Position numbers and translations under genes: made by a program. A stretch of DNA of 64,000 nt, taken from Coccinella septempunctata (taxonomy: Eukaryota; Arthropoda; Insecta; Coleoptera; Coccinellidae). Position 1 is the first letter of the stretch, and every line of letters begins with the position of its first letter. The DNA lies in contig NC_058189.1 of NCBI RefSeq assembly GCF_907165205.1, positions 17,978,001 through 18,042,000 on the forward strand, written 5' to 3'. Positions 11,673 through 21,569 of the stretch are shown here, one piece after another. The notes under the pieces are model-generated. The model was not told the DNA's origin and made no database searches. It saw only the letters and a program-made list of their open reading frames with translations.

Positions 11673-11956
11673 AACGTTAGGAATTGATGGAACTTTATTC
11701 AATATTGGCATGTTCTACTGGGTACTATACATTTACCCAGAGCGCCACGTATGACGTCATACGTCTGTTGTTCGCAAAGCGAATCGGCGTACTGAATTAG
11801 GGAAAATATGGGACATATGCTATTGTCTTCGTCTTGGTTTCTATCTGGAGGGCATTGAATCGGACTCCGTTTCATATTGGGTGGCGCTCTGGGTAAATGT
11901 ATAGTACCCAGTAGAACATGCCAATATTGAATAAAGTTCCATCAATTCCAAACGTT

Positions 11957-12041
11957 CTCCACCGTAGAAAAATGCTATGTTGCTCTGATGAGGCCAAATG
12001 AGGCCGAAACCATGGTCAGCATCTGCTTTTCTTCAGTGGAG
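11957..12041 (+). ncRNA. Hammerhead ribozyme (type I, short stem III), right arm
   Basis: Core CTGATGA is at 11985-11991. Stem II is GGCC (11992-11995) with GGCC (12002-12005). GAAA is at 12006-12009. Stem III is ACC/GGT with a two-base loop. The cleavage site is after C12017. Stem I inner pairs are TGCT/AGCA, with an internal loop and outer CTCCAC/GTGGAG pairs. This copy differs from the left arm by one outer mismatch (CAGTGGAG against CGGTGGAG). Confidence 0.88.
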
Positions 12042-12154
12042 CGTACTCCATTTGGGGCCTTGACGATGGCAAATTGGCTAGTTCAATTCAGATCATAACA
12101 CTTGTTGATATTCATATCGTCGGGTGGTATGCATCTGAATTCATCCTTATTATT

Positions 12155-12418
12155 ATTATTATTATTATTATTGTGAAACCTGTCTCTGCTTTACGAAAGA
12201 ATTCGATTATATCGCACAAAAATCAAAATAGAACCTTCAATTCGGAAACTCATTGTATACTAGTATACTTAGTATACTATACAATATAGAAAAAATGGAA
12301 TATCACGGATCCTACGCTATTACTACTGGTATACTAAAATATTCGACATTGTATTGGCTCTTCCTTCATTTCCGGAGCACTTTCCACCCCGATTTTATTT
12401 CATTGGTCTCATTATCAG
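12155..12418. other. TTA microsatellite and unassigned intron sequence
   Basis: A TTA/ATT tract at 12149-12173 is followed by AT-rich sequence with no recognised gene. Confidence 0.4.
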
Positions 12419-13791
12419 TATAGATTAATTGAACAGAGAATAGATAGCTCACTCGAGAAACAAGCCTCAGCGCCATTTATTCTTACGGTACAGGTATTGA
12501 TTTGAAACAAAAAACGATAAATTGAAGAGGATTCTCTGAGCACTTCTCTGCCTCTTCACTCGATCATATTAAATCGAATCCATTTCATTGCCACTATGTG
12601 ACATAAGACTTGAAATTAATTCTCTAGTTTTGGAATGATTTTATTGAAGTTTTAAGTTAGATTATGTTTCTATGGAAACGATTTCATCATACTGTGATCT
12701 TTTGAAGTTTTCTTCAGATTTACCGCCAATATTCGAAACTAAGCTAAGCTAATTGGAATTGGGGTTGGTGCAAACGAATAACGAATAAGGCGATTCCTAA
12801 AAATAGTCAGCTCAGTAAGTTGTCTGAAAAGTAAGGTGAAACGGGCATTATTCGTGTCGAACTCAGTAGATCATGATCATTTACGAGTGGTTACGATCAT
12901 AGATTAACTTTAAAATATAGAAAAATCACTCTACAGTGACTTCTGACTTCATATACCATATACGGGATATAAATTCACTGTAAATCACTCCTGTATCCAG
13001 TGCCATCTGCTGGGATAGTACACTAAACACGAAACATAATTCTAAAATTGATGGTTAGGATCGTAATCACTCGTGAATGATCGTGATATATTACCGAGTC
13101 TCAATGTTCAATGTTCGACTCGACTAATTCCCGTTTTGCCTAATTTTTCAGGCTTAGTTGAGCAAATATTGAATTTTGTGGTAGCCTCATTCTAATTCCC
13201 CAATTCCAATTGAATATTGGAGGCAAAGCTGCAGAAAAAATTCGAAAAATCACGTTACGAGAAGAACTTTCCCATAATCTAATTTCAAACTTCAATAAAA
13301 TTAGTGGAAATTCATTTCGAGATTTATTTGAAATAGTGGCAATGAAAAGGATTCGATTTAATATCATCGAGTGAAGAGACAGAGGTGTGCTCAGAGATAT
13401 ATCGTGGAAGATTTCTATTAGCTCTCATTTTTCAGTGAATATAATTTCGCAACCAACAGCTAATGCCAATTATTTTCTGATTTTCCTTTGGAAATTTTTC
13501 AGATGTTTGTCTGGATTACTAGGAGAAAATTTGAAATGTGCACTACAGAATCCTTTCCAATTTATTTTTTTTCAAATAATACCTGTACCGTAAAAAAATG
13601 GCGCTTAAGCTTGTGTTTCGGAAGGGCTATCTATTCTCTGTTCATTTAATCTATGGTAACGATCTGCTTGCCTCGAATGCAGCGACATCTAACCATCAAT
13701 TTCAGAAAAACATTTCGTGTTCAATGTACCATCCCAACAGATGTGCCAGATACAAGAGTGTCTCATCTATACTCTTTAGTTAATCTATGAT
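12419..13791. repeat. Two interleaved inverted-repeat elements (order A-B-A'-B')
   Basis: Arm A (12419-12770) pairs with A' (13195-13655). Shared blocks include the ends TAGATTAATTGAACAGAGAA, GCGCCATTTATTCTTACGGT and TCGATCATATTAAATCGAAT. Arm B (12898-13058) pairs with B' (13689-13791). Shared blocks include CATAGATTAACT, GCCATCTGCTGGGATAGTAC and ACACGAAA with AATTGATGGTTA. Because B lies between A and A' while B' lies outside, one element has been inserted into or rearranged with the other. There is no coding capacity. Confidence 0.65.
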
Positions 13792-13886
13792 TACCAATAC
13801 CAACCAGTTGACAAATGTTTCATTCATTTCCACAACACCCTAACGTACAATATGTTGAATGTGAATCAACAAAGAATTTTACTTAC

Positions 13887-14221
13887 ATTCCTCTATTTCC
13901 TGTGTGAAGAATGTATATCGACATTCCTTGATGATTACGGTGGTTCCTATGAGTAATGTGAGAAGCACCAGTGGCAGTATAATCAGGAAACTATAGAAAT
14001 TTTTCCTCGTGAGGACGTCTGACTGCAGATAGGAGATGAAACCGATAAATCGATGATACTGCAGAAGAGACAGGGTTCGCCACAGACAATATGTTTTATG
14101 AGAGACCAAATGTGCAATTGTCGGATCTAGATTATCTTGGCTATATGTGAGCCATGGCATAATGGCATAGTATGGGAGAGAAGCAGTCAGATCCATGACG
14201 AACCCATGTGTTAAGTAGTGC
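13887..14221 (-). CDS. Tandem channel gene exon 8: S3, S4 and S5 of second repeat
   Basis: The exon encodes about 111 residues. It starts with HYLTHGFVMDL, which continues the previous exon as TARHYLTHGFVMDL, the same join as in HCN proteins. S3 is followed by SLPYY. The S4-like helix is WRTLSLLQYHRFIGFISYL, with very few positive charges. S5 is KNFYSFLIILPLVLLTLLIG. The acceptor is CATTTGCAG/G and the donor GAAT/GTAAGT. The first base completes the two-base codon from the exon at 18007-18360, and the last base pairs with the two bases starting the exon at 4546-4823. The poor S4 charge suggests weak or no voltage sensing in this repeat. Confidence 0.85.
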
Positions 14222-14694
14222 CTGCAAATGAAAGCTTTTAGATTTCGGAAATAATGGAAATCTTTGTTTTTCTTATTAAGAATTAAAACTTGAAAGCTCA
14301 CTTCCTCTCAACATGATCTAAGTGTACGTCAATGGGAACTAGGTAGGTGAAAAAAAATCAGCAAATCTTAGCTAATGCCAACGTTTCGCAACATATATTT
14401 TATATGTACAATACATATTATCGTGAATAAAAACGAAAAACGACAACACACACAAAAGAAAACAAATCAACATAAATATAATAAAATAGAAATTTGCAGA
14501 GTCACGATCCGCACTGAGACTTACCAAAGCCAAATTATGCTTTCAAAAGAAAGATGGTACAAGAAGAGATAGCAGACAGTGATACATTGAAAAAATTATT
14601 TTCTTGTAGTGCGTTGGACATCACTTCAACCGTCGAATTAAATTTGACAACTGAAAGAGACATAATTCAAATGAACATACACAGACCGATACTC
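14222..14694. other. Intron with lysine-rich spurious frames, no gene assigned
   Basis: AT-rich intron. Open frames on the plus strand lack recognisable domains and look fortuitous. Confidence 0.35.
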
Positions 14695-14955
14695 TTATCG
14701 TTTTCTGGTTTTGAAAATTTCCAAAACGTTCTCATATATGGAACTCAAATTCTGAGTGTCCTCTCTATTAATAACTGTCTCGTTCAGCCTTATAAATATA
14801 ATTTCGCTAATATTGCGCGTCAACCAGTTGTCCTCAAAATCCAAAATATTGACACTGTCGAAATCAAACTTATGGTGGTTCTGAAAATGATGATTGGCTA
14901 AAGCAGTTTTTAAGTCTCTATTTCTATTAACCTCGTTGCAATCATATCTGTGCAC
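14695..14955 (-). pseudogene. Penelope-like element fragment, C-terminal GIY-YIG endonuclease region
   Basis: An 86-residue frame resembles the C-terminal portion of Penelope-type GIY-YIG endonucleases. It has a DCNEVNRNRDLKTALANHH helix, NHHKFDFDSVNIL, and a following helix with EIIFIRLNETVINREDTQNL. The RT and the GIY-YIG core are absent. It directly abuts the 5' end of a Jockey element. It shows that Penelope-like elements, the known carriers of hammerhead ribozymes, occur in this genome. Confidence 0.6.
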
Positions 14956-15190
14956 AGTCGAGAGCGAGACGTCGAAGCGAGTAGACGTGTTGAGTGATTT
15001 TTCGATTACACGAGTTTTGTGAATGAGTTTTGTTGTGTTGAATTGTATTCAGTCCAGATCAAATCGATCGTTGGTTGTGCAAATCACATCAGGTGAGACT
15101 TTTTCTATAAAATAATTGGCGATTTTGTTCTTTTCTCTCTCATTGATATTTACCACTTTTGTAAAAAAAAAATACTGAAAACGTTAAGCC

Positions 15191-16556
15191 ATGTCGGAGA
15201 CCTCAGATAATGAGGGTTCCTACAAGGAAGCTTCCGAAGAAGTCGATGACTTCAGCGAGAATGAGTCTGAAGGACAGACTACTTTACGAGAAGATAACGA
15301 GCAAATGAAAACTCAAATCGCGAAACTGAATGAAACAGTCCGCCAATTGATTAATGAACTCCGCCTAGCGAAAGAAGAAATATATAAGCTTTCAGCGCCG
15401 AAACCCCGTACATTTGCCGAAATTGCGAGTTCGGCAGCGAGAAATAATGTCACTTCTGACATTAAGAGGAATCAAGCAACGCTGATTGCTAAACCTCGAA
15501 ATGCGCCCCCATCGAAACGCGCGCGTAAAGACAGCTCCTCGTCAGACGAGGAAAATACCAAAAAAGCACCTGAAGTGCCTAGAAAAGACAGAATCCCACT
15601 CATCACGATGATGATTGGGTAGAGATTTCTAAAGCACTCTACTCCAAGAAATTCAATTATAGCCGCGCAAGCGTAGTTAAAGACGGTATAAAAATCATCG
15701 CGTCAACCGTAGAGGATTTTAGAAAAATCACAAAATTCTTCGAGCAGCTTGGTAAAGAATTTTTACCTACCAAATGGAGGAGGAGAAGAAGATATATGCC
15801 GTCATCAGGCATTTACCAATCGACTCTGATCTTGCGTTGATTAAGGACGACCTGATATTCCAGGGAATATCAGACGCTGAGGTGTCCAGAATGACATCGT
15901 ACAAGATGACGAAACCCATACCTCTCTACCTGGTTAAAACCCAGAAAAAGGAAATCTTCGAAATGAAGCGACTCTTCAAACTCTGTATTGTGGTTGAACA
16001 CAAAAAGAGGCCTGAAATTCCAAGCCAGTGCTTTAGGTGCCAAAGGTACGGACATGCACAAAACAAATGCTCCTTCCCGTGGAGATGCGTGAAGTGCTCA
16101 GGAAGCCATAGCAGCAATGACTGCACACTCACCAGAAAAGGTGAAGAGAGAAATGCCACATGCGTTTTATGTGGAGAAGAGGGCCATCCAGCTAGCTACG
16201 AAGGAGCTAGCGCGTTCAGGCTGGTGACAAGAAAGAAGAATTTCCGAAAACCAGCTGAACAGAAAAAGAAAGTAACCAAAACAACAACTACTGATCAAAA
16301 AATTCAAGAAGTAGCGAAGGCCAAACCTACAGAACAGGAAAAGAAGAGGGAGACTCCAAAACCAGTTCAGAAAAGAGAAGAACGGAAGAAGCTTCCAATG
16401 AAACAGGCTGTGAACAGTCAACAGGAGAAGAAAAAGATATCTGAATCAGCCGATGACTTAGATATCTTCACGGAAAAAATTTTCAACAAGATAATGTTGA
16501 AAATTGAGAGGGCAATGAAGAAAAAAGTCCAAGCATTATTTAGTAAACTGAATTAA
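15191..16556 (+). pseudogene. Jockey ORF1 (gag-like, CCHC zinc knuckles), one frameshift
   Basis: The N-terminus MSETSDNEGSYKEAS is acidic and is followed by a coiled coil (LREDNEQMKTQIAKLNETV). A basic serine-rich linker comes next. A deletion near 15618 removes the GTS of the conserved TMMGTSDWVEI block and shifts the frame. From 15774 the frame resumes with the PRE_C2HC-type domain and knuckles CFRCQRYGHAQNKC (CX2CX4HX4C) and CVKCSGSHSSNDC (CX2CX3HX4C), then CVLCGEEGHPASY. The C-terminus is lysine- and glutamate-rich. It would bind RNA and form the RNP. The stop overlaps the ORF2 start as TAATG. Confidence 0.85.
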
Positions 16557-17536
16557 TGGACCTTACGGATATTAGGAAGAAATCCCTCAAGATAATCTCG
16601 TGGAACATATACGGGATCAACACTCGAAAAGCCGAGATAGAAGAAATAATATCAGAGAGACAACCTAATATTATAGCCCTACAGAAAACAAGAATAAACC
16701 GGAACAGACGACTGAATTTCATGAATTATGAAACGTATAGATGTGACAGAATTACAAACACCGGAGGAGTAGCAATATTGGTGAGAACAGATCTAAAACA
16801 CTACTTCAAAAGTAGATCCGACGAAACAAAAGGAGAAACAAAAACAGTGACGATTGTTGCCGAATTAAATCGTCAAAGAGTCAAAATTACCTCGGCATAT
16901 AAGCGACCACCAGACAATTTATTGGAAGAGGAGATAAACAACATGTCGGAAGGGACAAACCCGAAAATCTGCATCGTTATATGCTGACGATACAGGCATA
17001 GCAACTCGACACGGCAACCCAGAAGTAATAGAACGAGTTCTACAAGAAACGATTGACGAAACAAATGACTGGTGCATAAAGTGGAAAATCAAGCTCAATG
17101 GACAAAAGAGCCAAGCAATATTAGTACAGAAAAGAAGACTGCGACCCACAACGAATCTAGAAGTTGACGGCGAAGAAATCGACTGGAAAAATGAAGCCAA
17201 ATATTCAGGAATAACGCTTGACAAAGGACTTACTTGGAAAAGTCATATCAAACAAGCAATCGACAAAACGAAAGCCGCGATGAATAGACTCTACCCTCTA
17301 ATAGGAAGAAGAAGCCACATGTCGAAAGAGACAAAATTGAAGATAATCAAAGCCGTTGCTAGGCCTCAACTTATGAACCAGTTGCCTGGGGTTTCGCGGC
17401 AAAGAGCCACATCAAAAGAATTCAGGCCATTGAAAACAAGCTGCTACGATATGCAATAGATGCACCTTGGTTTGTCAGGAATAGACAGCTTTATAGGGAC
17501 CTAAAATGGGAAACCATAACGGAATTCATGAACAGA
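16556..17536 (+). pseudogene. Jockey ORF2 remnant: endonuclease fused to RT C-terminal half by deletion
   Basis: The start MDLTDIRKKSLKIISWN and the endonuclease block (ITNTGGVAILVRTDLKHY) are present. At about 16979 the sequence jumps from NPKICIVI straight to YADDTGIATRH, removing the rest of the endonuclease and most of the RT fingers and palm. The remainder (DWCIKWKIKLNGQKSQA, GITLDKGLTWKSHI, IGRRSHMSKETKL) shifts frame again near 17370 and stops at the element truncation. Confidence 0.82.
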
Positions 17537-18006
17537 ATTTTCGAATTTTCTCTGATGGACCGATAAATTGCGGATCGGCTCCGCGCAACATGAGCGCGTA
17601 CGATACGGTGTGCTTTGTCCGTCCACATCTGAATGCTCATTCGACGCGATGTGCTCATTCGGCTGTTTTGCTCAGATGTGTACGCCAGTGCGCTGTACCT
17701 ACTGTGACGTGGCATGTGGCAATACCGAAGTGTCCCGAGTACCTCCGGTGTCCTATTGTAACTCCACTGCTATACCTTTTTGTATGAAATTCACGAAAAC
17801 GAATACATTTCGAAAACGAAGCATACAGATTAAAATTTTCATATGACAGAAGATTCGTCTCTAACAAAGATATGAATTATCTCATGTTTGGATTCTTCAA
17901 CGTTGCGGATTTGATATTTATTTATATTGCCTACTATTTTCAATAATTGTTGACTGAACACATAGACTACGAAACTCGACAAATATCTGAGTATCAAACA
18001 ACTCAC
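17537..18006. other. Unassigned intron repeat-like sequence
   Basis: The sequence contains GC-richer words (GCGGATCGGCTCCGCGC) and several tandem TGCTCATTCG/CGATGTGCTCATTCG words at 17630-17660. It may be a repeat, but no family is recognised. Confidence 0.3.
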
Positions 18007-18360
18007 CTTGCTGTCAGCTTTGGATGAGTTACCAATAGACCATTGTGGTTGTAATAAGCAATGTGGAGAAAAAGATAGAGTTCTATATAAGCGGAATATT
18101 CTGCCATTCCGATGATAGCATACTCAACAACTCCCGCTGGAGGTAAACCAAGAGCCAATGGAAAACACATTCCCATTGCCACGAGGAGTACCATCCTTAC
18201 CATCAACCATAGTTTCAGAATCCAGGCGTCAGGATGAATTGTGATCGGCATCAAGAATACACCAAGAACTTGCCACTTTCCCATTTTCCTGAATGGGTCC
18301 CAATATTTCTCTTTGCCCCCAGATTTCTTGTAACAGTTTGCAGCAAAGATGAAGGAAGTT
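18007..18360 (-). CDS. Tandem channel gene exon 7: S1 and S2 of second repeat
   Basis: The exon encodes about 117 residues: a cytosolic lead-in KYWDPFRKMGKWQ, S1 (AWILKLWLMVRMVLLVAMG), S2 (EYAIIGMAEYSAYIELYLFL) and the family-typical tail HIAYYNHNGLLVTHPKLTAR. The HCN/CNG consensus at this point is YYxxxGxLVxxPxxxAxxY. The acceptor is TTTCGTAG/A and the donor AG/GTGAGT. It starts with one base and ends with two, matching both neighbours. That S1-S2 follows directly after a CNBD exon chain is the evidence for a fused second channel repeat. Confidence 0.87.
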
Positions 18361-18489
18361 CTACGAAATAAAAAACAAATATATTCAACGAGATTGGAAT
18401 TAGAATTTGAAAAAAAACTCTGATCCAAAAAAGTACCTGAAATATAAAACTCAAATAAAAACACAACAGAACTTTCATTGAATTCCGTT

Positions 18490-18594
18490 AATAATGGTCA
18501 TGAAAGTTTTCTGATCAACATAGATGTAATAAATAAATATCAGGTTGTGTGACCACATTTGACAAGAAAAACAAACAATGATACAAAATGGCAA
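18490..18594. repeat. Intronic repeat, second copy at about 20345-20600
   Basis: The words AATGGTCATGAAAGTTTTCT and ACATTTGACAAGAAAAACAA occur here and again at 20349 and 20563, in the same order. The second copy is interrupted by a MITE. Confidence 0.6.
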
Positions 18595-19005
18595 CGGTAT
18601 TATGACATTAACGACATTTCAAGAGTGCCAACCTTACTCCGTTCTAGTTACCAAAACTGAAGAATATTATTTCATGGCCAACTGTCGAGTGCATGCTTTT
18701 ATAAAAGTGAATGGTGTATGAGTATTATGTATTTACCTGGATGGATATCATATACGACCCAAGAAATGGGAGTAGAACAATGAAACGAATTATTATCATT
18801 GATTCCGACCGATCAGCTATACTGAATGATATTTCTTCGGCACTTGATCAATCTTTCTTAAGGTTCGATTTTAGAGCGAGGAAATGCAGCAGAAGGTTCA
18901 ATCAAGGGCGGGTCAAAGGATATAATTTGTTGAGGCCCCAAATTCCTTGATTACTGATATAAAATGGAAGTGGTACTAAACAACATTCAACACAATATTA
19001 CTTAC

Positions 19006-19194
19006 TCTAGCTTTTGTAGGTAGATGAAAAATCCCTTACGTTTCTTGACAATTTTTACCTCAACTTTTTCCATGAAAGTAATCATTTTTTTGAGTTCTAT
19101 AGCTTCAGCAAGTTTTAGGAACTCTTTATTATTTATAACTCTATTGACAATTGCCATTTCTCCAGGAAACATGCTCATTGCAGACATTAACGCT
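19006..19194 (-). CDS. Tandem channel gene exon 6: post-CNBD linker between repeats
   Basis: The exon encodes 62 residues, continuing the CNBD exon as TFRALMSAMSMFPGEMA and ending with a lysine-rich helix (EKVEVKIVKKRKGFF) before the next repeat. The acceptor is TTTTTCAG/A and the donor CTAGA/GTAAGT. Phases are 1 in and 2 out, matching both sides. There is no stop codon here. The CNBD of repeat 1 is therefore joined by a linker of about 60 residues to the S1 region of repeat 2, not followed by a C-terminus. Confidence 0.82.
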
Positions 19195-20340
19195 CTGAAA
19201 AAGTTCTACGATTAGTAGGAGAAAAATAAAAAACCTCATTCTTTGAATACCTACGTATTCATAATCATAACATGAACATAATAAGTAGAAAGAGAAGTTC
19301 GCTAGATGTGCCGTTGAAATATGCATCAATACAATATAGGGAAATAACCTGCTTGAGTATTTAAGGCTTATCGTATCAGTGACTAGCTGGGTTCTGTAAT
19401 TCCTTCCAATATTGGTTTACGGCATAACGTTCCTTTTTTTTATTTCTTCGAATGAGTCGATGATTTACTAAAATGCTAGCTGTTTTCACCAAAGTGGATT
19501 CGAACGAAAAAAATCTCTTTCAAGGCAGATCGACGGAGACTAGATATAATATTACGTTCTGTATTTGTTTTCATAAATGCGTAATTACAAAAGGAAAACA
19601 TACAGCTCCGAAGGCCATTTCCGAAACAAGCACCAAGAAAAAAAATCATGAACAGAATGTGCACCCATGAGCAATGCAGTGAAGCAAAACTATTTTATAT
19701 CTGCGAAAAGTCCATAGTGATTCCGAATAATTCTTTTAAATATAATAAATATCTCTAAATAACAAGTTTCATAATGTTTCATCATTCTGGCTAAATTGTA
19801 TCGCTCCCAAGATGTCTAAGAATATGGCGTATGTACTGATTAGATTTTGTTTTTTTTAATCTAGAGAATATGATTATTATTGTTTTTTCCTCTGTAGGTA
19901 GCGCTTTTTATAAATTGACAGCTTATTGTCAATTGATATTCTAAAATGATTTGAATACATTCCTACGATTTGCGAATGTGCTGTATTTATAAGTGAAGTG
20001 AAAATGTATTAGTTTCGAGAATGAGTGTAAAACTTTCATTTATTTCGAAAATGTGTCAACTAGCCCCAGTCTCCCCTGACTTTATTTTGAGAGGAATGAT
20101 CGCGTTTTTTCAATGGTTTCAATGGTTGGTAGTACAGAGGGAATTCTATGTTTTATTCTGTCCGCTCATGGCGCTCATTTTTTATACCAAAGTCTGCATA
20201 TTCTGGAATGGGCTGTTTTCCTAAATTTCAAAATATATGTCATTAAAATAAATACATGTTTTTCGAATTTTACCATATTGCATTTTCTCTGTATGCACTT
20301 ACGAAAATTCTGATTTAAAAAGTGCTCTCTTATGAGCATT
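19195..20340. other. Intron, no feature recognised
   Basis: AT-rich intron. Short open frames are not supported by any domain. No tRNA or clear inverted repeat was seen. Confidence 0.4.
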
Positions 20341-20395
20341 CGAGCCAATAATGGTCATGAAAGTTTTCTGATCACCATAGACTTAATAACTACAC

Positions 20396-20543
20396 AGACT
20401 TAGAGACATGGATAATTTTGATTTGTTCGCATTCACCTCTATGTAGACACAAAAGAGACAGGTAATGGCCCGACGATCATTTCTCTCTTTCTATAAAATA
20501 GCCAATTTCATACTGGTATTGCTCAGTCCATGTCTCTATGTCT
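20396..20543. mobile_element. Small MITE inside the second copy of an intronic repeat
   Basis: The terminal inverted repeats are AGACTTAGAGACATGGA (20396-20412) and TCCATGTCTCTATGTCT (20527-20543). Comparison with the related sequence at 18490-18594, which lacks this block, shows the insertion. It is 148 bases with no coding capacity. Confidence 0.65.
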
Positions 20544-21100
20544 ATGATTAAATATCACATTTGACAAGAAAAACAAACAATGTTACAAAATGTCATCCGT
20601 TTTGAGAAGGTTTAGATACAGATTACAGAAAAAAAAAATTTGAAATCTGTGGATATAGAATTCTATATCTTCCTGATCGGTTCCACTGTTGTCGAATTAA
20701 CAGAAATTACTAGAATTAAATAAAGGCATTCTACGTCACAAGCTTCTACATATTCAAATGTTTCAAAGGGTGTATTTCTGGAATTTCAGAATTTTGAAAC
20801 GAATCTCTTACGCGATGGATAACTAATGGAACAGGGTTTCCATAAATAATCTTGAATTTGATTTTGGAATTTTAGGAAACTTGCCCATTTTCATAGGAAT
20901 ATTGTACTCCATAATAGTTCTGCATTTAATTCGGTTTTATCCACCCATGGGACGATAAGAAAAATTAATAGGAAAATTACCATAACGGTCAATTATTTCA
21001 AAATATATAGGAGCATTGAAAAATGTCTCGCATAAAAGTTATAGGGCTATTAAAAATCTACATAATTTAAATAATGGGGGTCGTATTTTTTCTGACTAAC

Positions 21101-21348
21101 CTGAAAGTCACCAGCGCCAATTTGCAATTAGTAGTTGTTCGAACAGTGTTACATTTACTCATATTGAACAACATTTCTACATCACCAAAATAGTCTCCAG
21201 CCTTTATATTCTTGACGAATATGCCTCTGAAGTCATAAACGGCACAGCAACCTTTCTGAAGAATAAACATTTCCCTGTCTACATCACCGGCATAACAAAC
21301 CGTTGCACCCTCTGGCAAAATAGTGACATTCGATGACAAAATTATATC
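21101..21348 (-). CDS. Tandem channel gene exon 5: cyclic-nucleotide-binding domain of first repeat
   Basis: The exon encodes 82 residues of a CNBD beta-roll: DIILSSNVTILPEGATVCYAG, then REMFILQKGCCAVYDF, the glycine turn KAGDYFGDVEMLF and CNTVRTTTNCKLALVTF. In the phosphate-binding cassette the usual FGE is FGD, and the usual R-T-A is K-C-N. The cassette is therefore altered at key cyclic-nucleotide contacts. The acceptor is CTAACAG/GAT and the donor TTCAG/GTTAGT. It starts in phase 0, matching the exon at 23352-23562, and ends in phase 2. Cyclic nucleotide binding may be weak or lost. That is inference. Confidence 0.87.
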
Positions 21349-21487
21349 CTGTTAGAGAAAAAACGATATGTAAACATTGAAATATTTTTTGTGGTTATAG
21401 GTGGATATTCATGTTATATTATGCTTATACAATAGATTAACTTAAAACTTCTCTGTTCATTTAATCTATGGCTTATGTGCTGTCGCG

Positions 21488-21560
21488 ACCTTCTAGAAAG
21501 TGCGAAAAGCCGCAAGAAAGTTGCCAGTGCCTATATAAGCCCAAAAAGAGCAGGACAGCA
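21488..21560 (+). promoter_or_regulatory. Possible promoter: TTCTAGAA (heat-shock-element-like) and TATA box
   Basis: ACCTTCTAGAAAG is followed by GCCTATATAAGCCC and then a GA-rich leader. The arrangement recalls heat-shock promoters, but only one inverted TTCnnGAA unit has proper spacing. It precedes the 5' region of the Jockey copy at about 21570-22604. A related CCTATATGAGCCC with GAGCAGGACAG occurs at 23018. Confidence 0.35.
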
Positions 21561-21569
21561 CAGAACGTG

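Larger units (their letters stand above)
11475..12154. mobile_element. Palindromic non-autonomous element carrying two opposed hammerhead ribozymes
   Basis: The left arm 11475-11757 and right arm 11879-12154 are near-perfect reverse complements. The centre of about 120 bases contains TGACGTCA. Both ends lie in AAT/TTA microsatellite (right tract 12149-12173). Each arm contains one complete hammerhead, reading outward from the centre. No ORF is present. Penelope-like elements are the known retroelements whose terminal repeats carry such short-stem-III hammerheads, so a non-autonomous Penelope derivative is the best guess. Confidence 0.75.
14950..17536 (+). mobile_element. Jockey-clade LINE, internally deleted and 3'-truncated
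   Basis: The 5' UTR begins with a GCGAGACGTCGAAGCGAGTAG-like region, also present in reverse at about 55110. ORF1 and ORF2 follow. An internal deletion joins the endonuclease to the RT catalytic box near 16979. The element stops abruptly at about 17536, before the 3' end seen in its relatives. Confidence 0.82.

Noticed and set aside
11295..12289. Two related small ORFs starting MASSIQIITLVDIHIVGWYASE on opposite strands
   Set aside because: They are the two arms of the palindromic hammerhead element read outward; identical frames arise from the inverted repeat, not from a gene.
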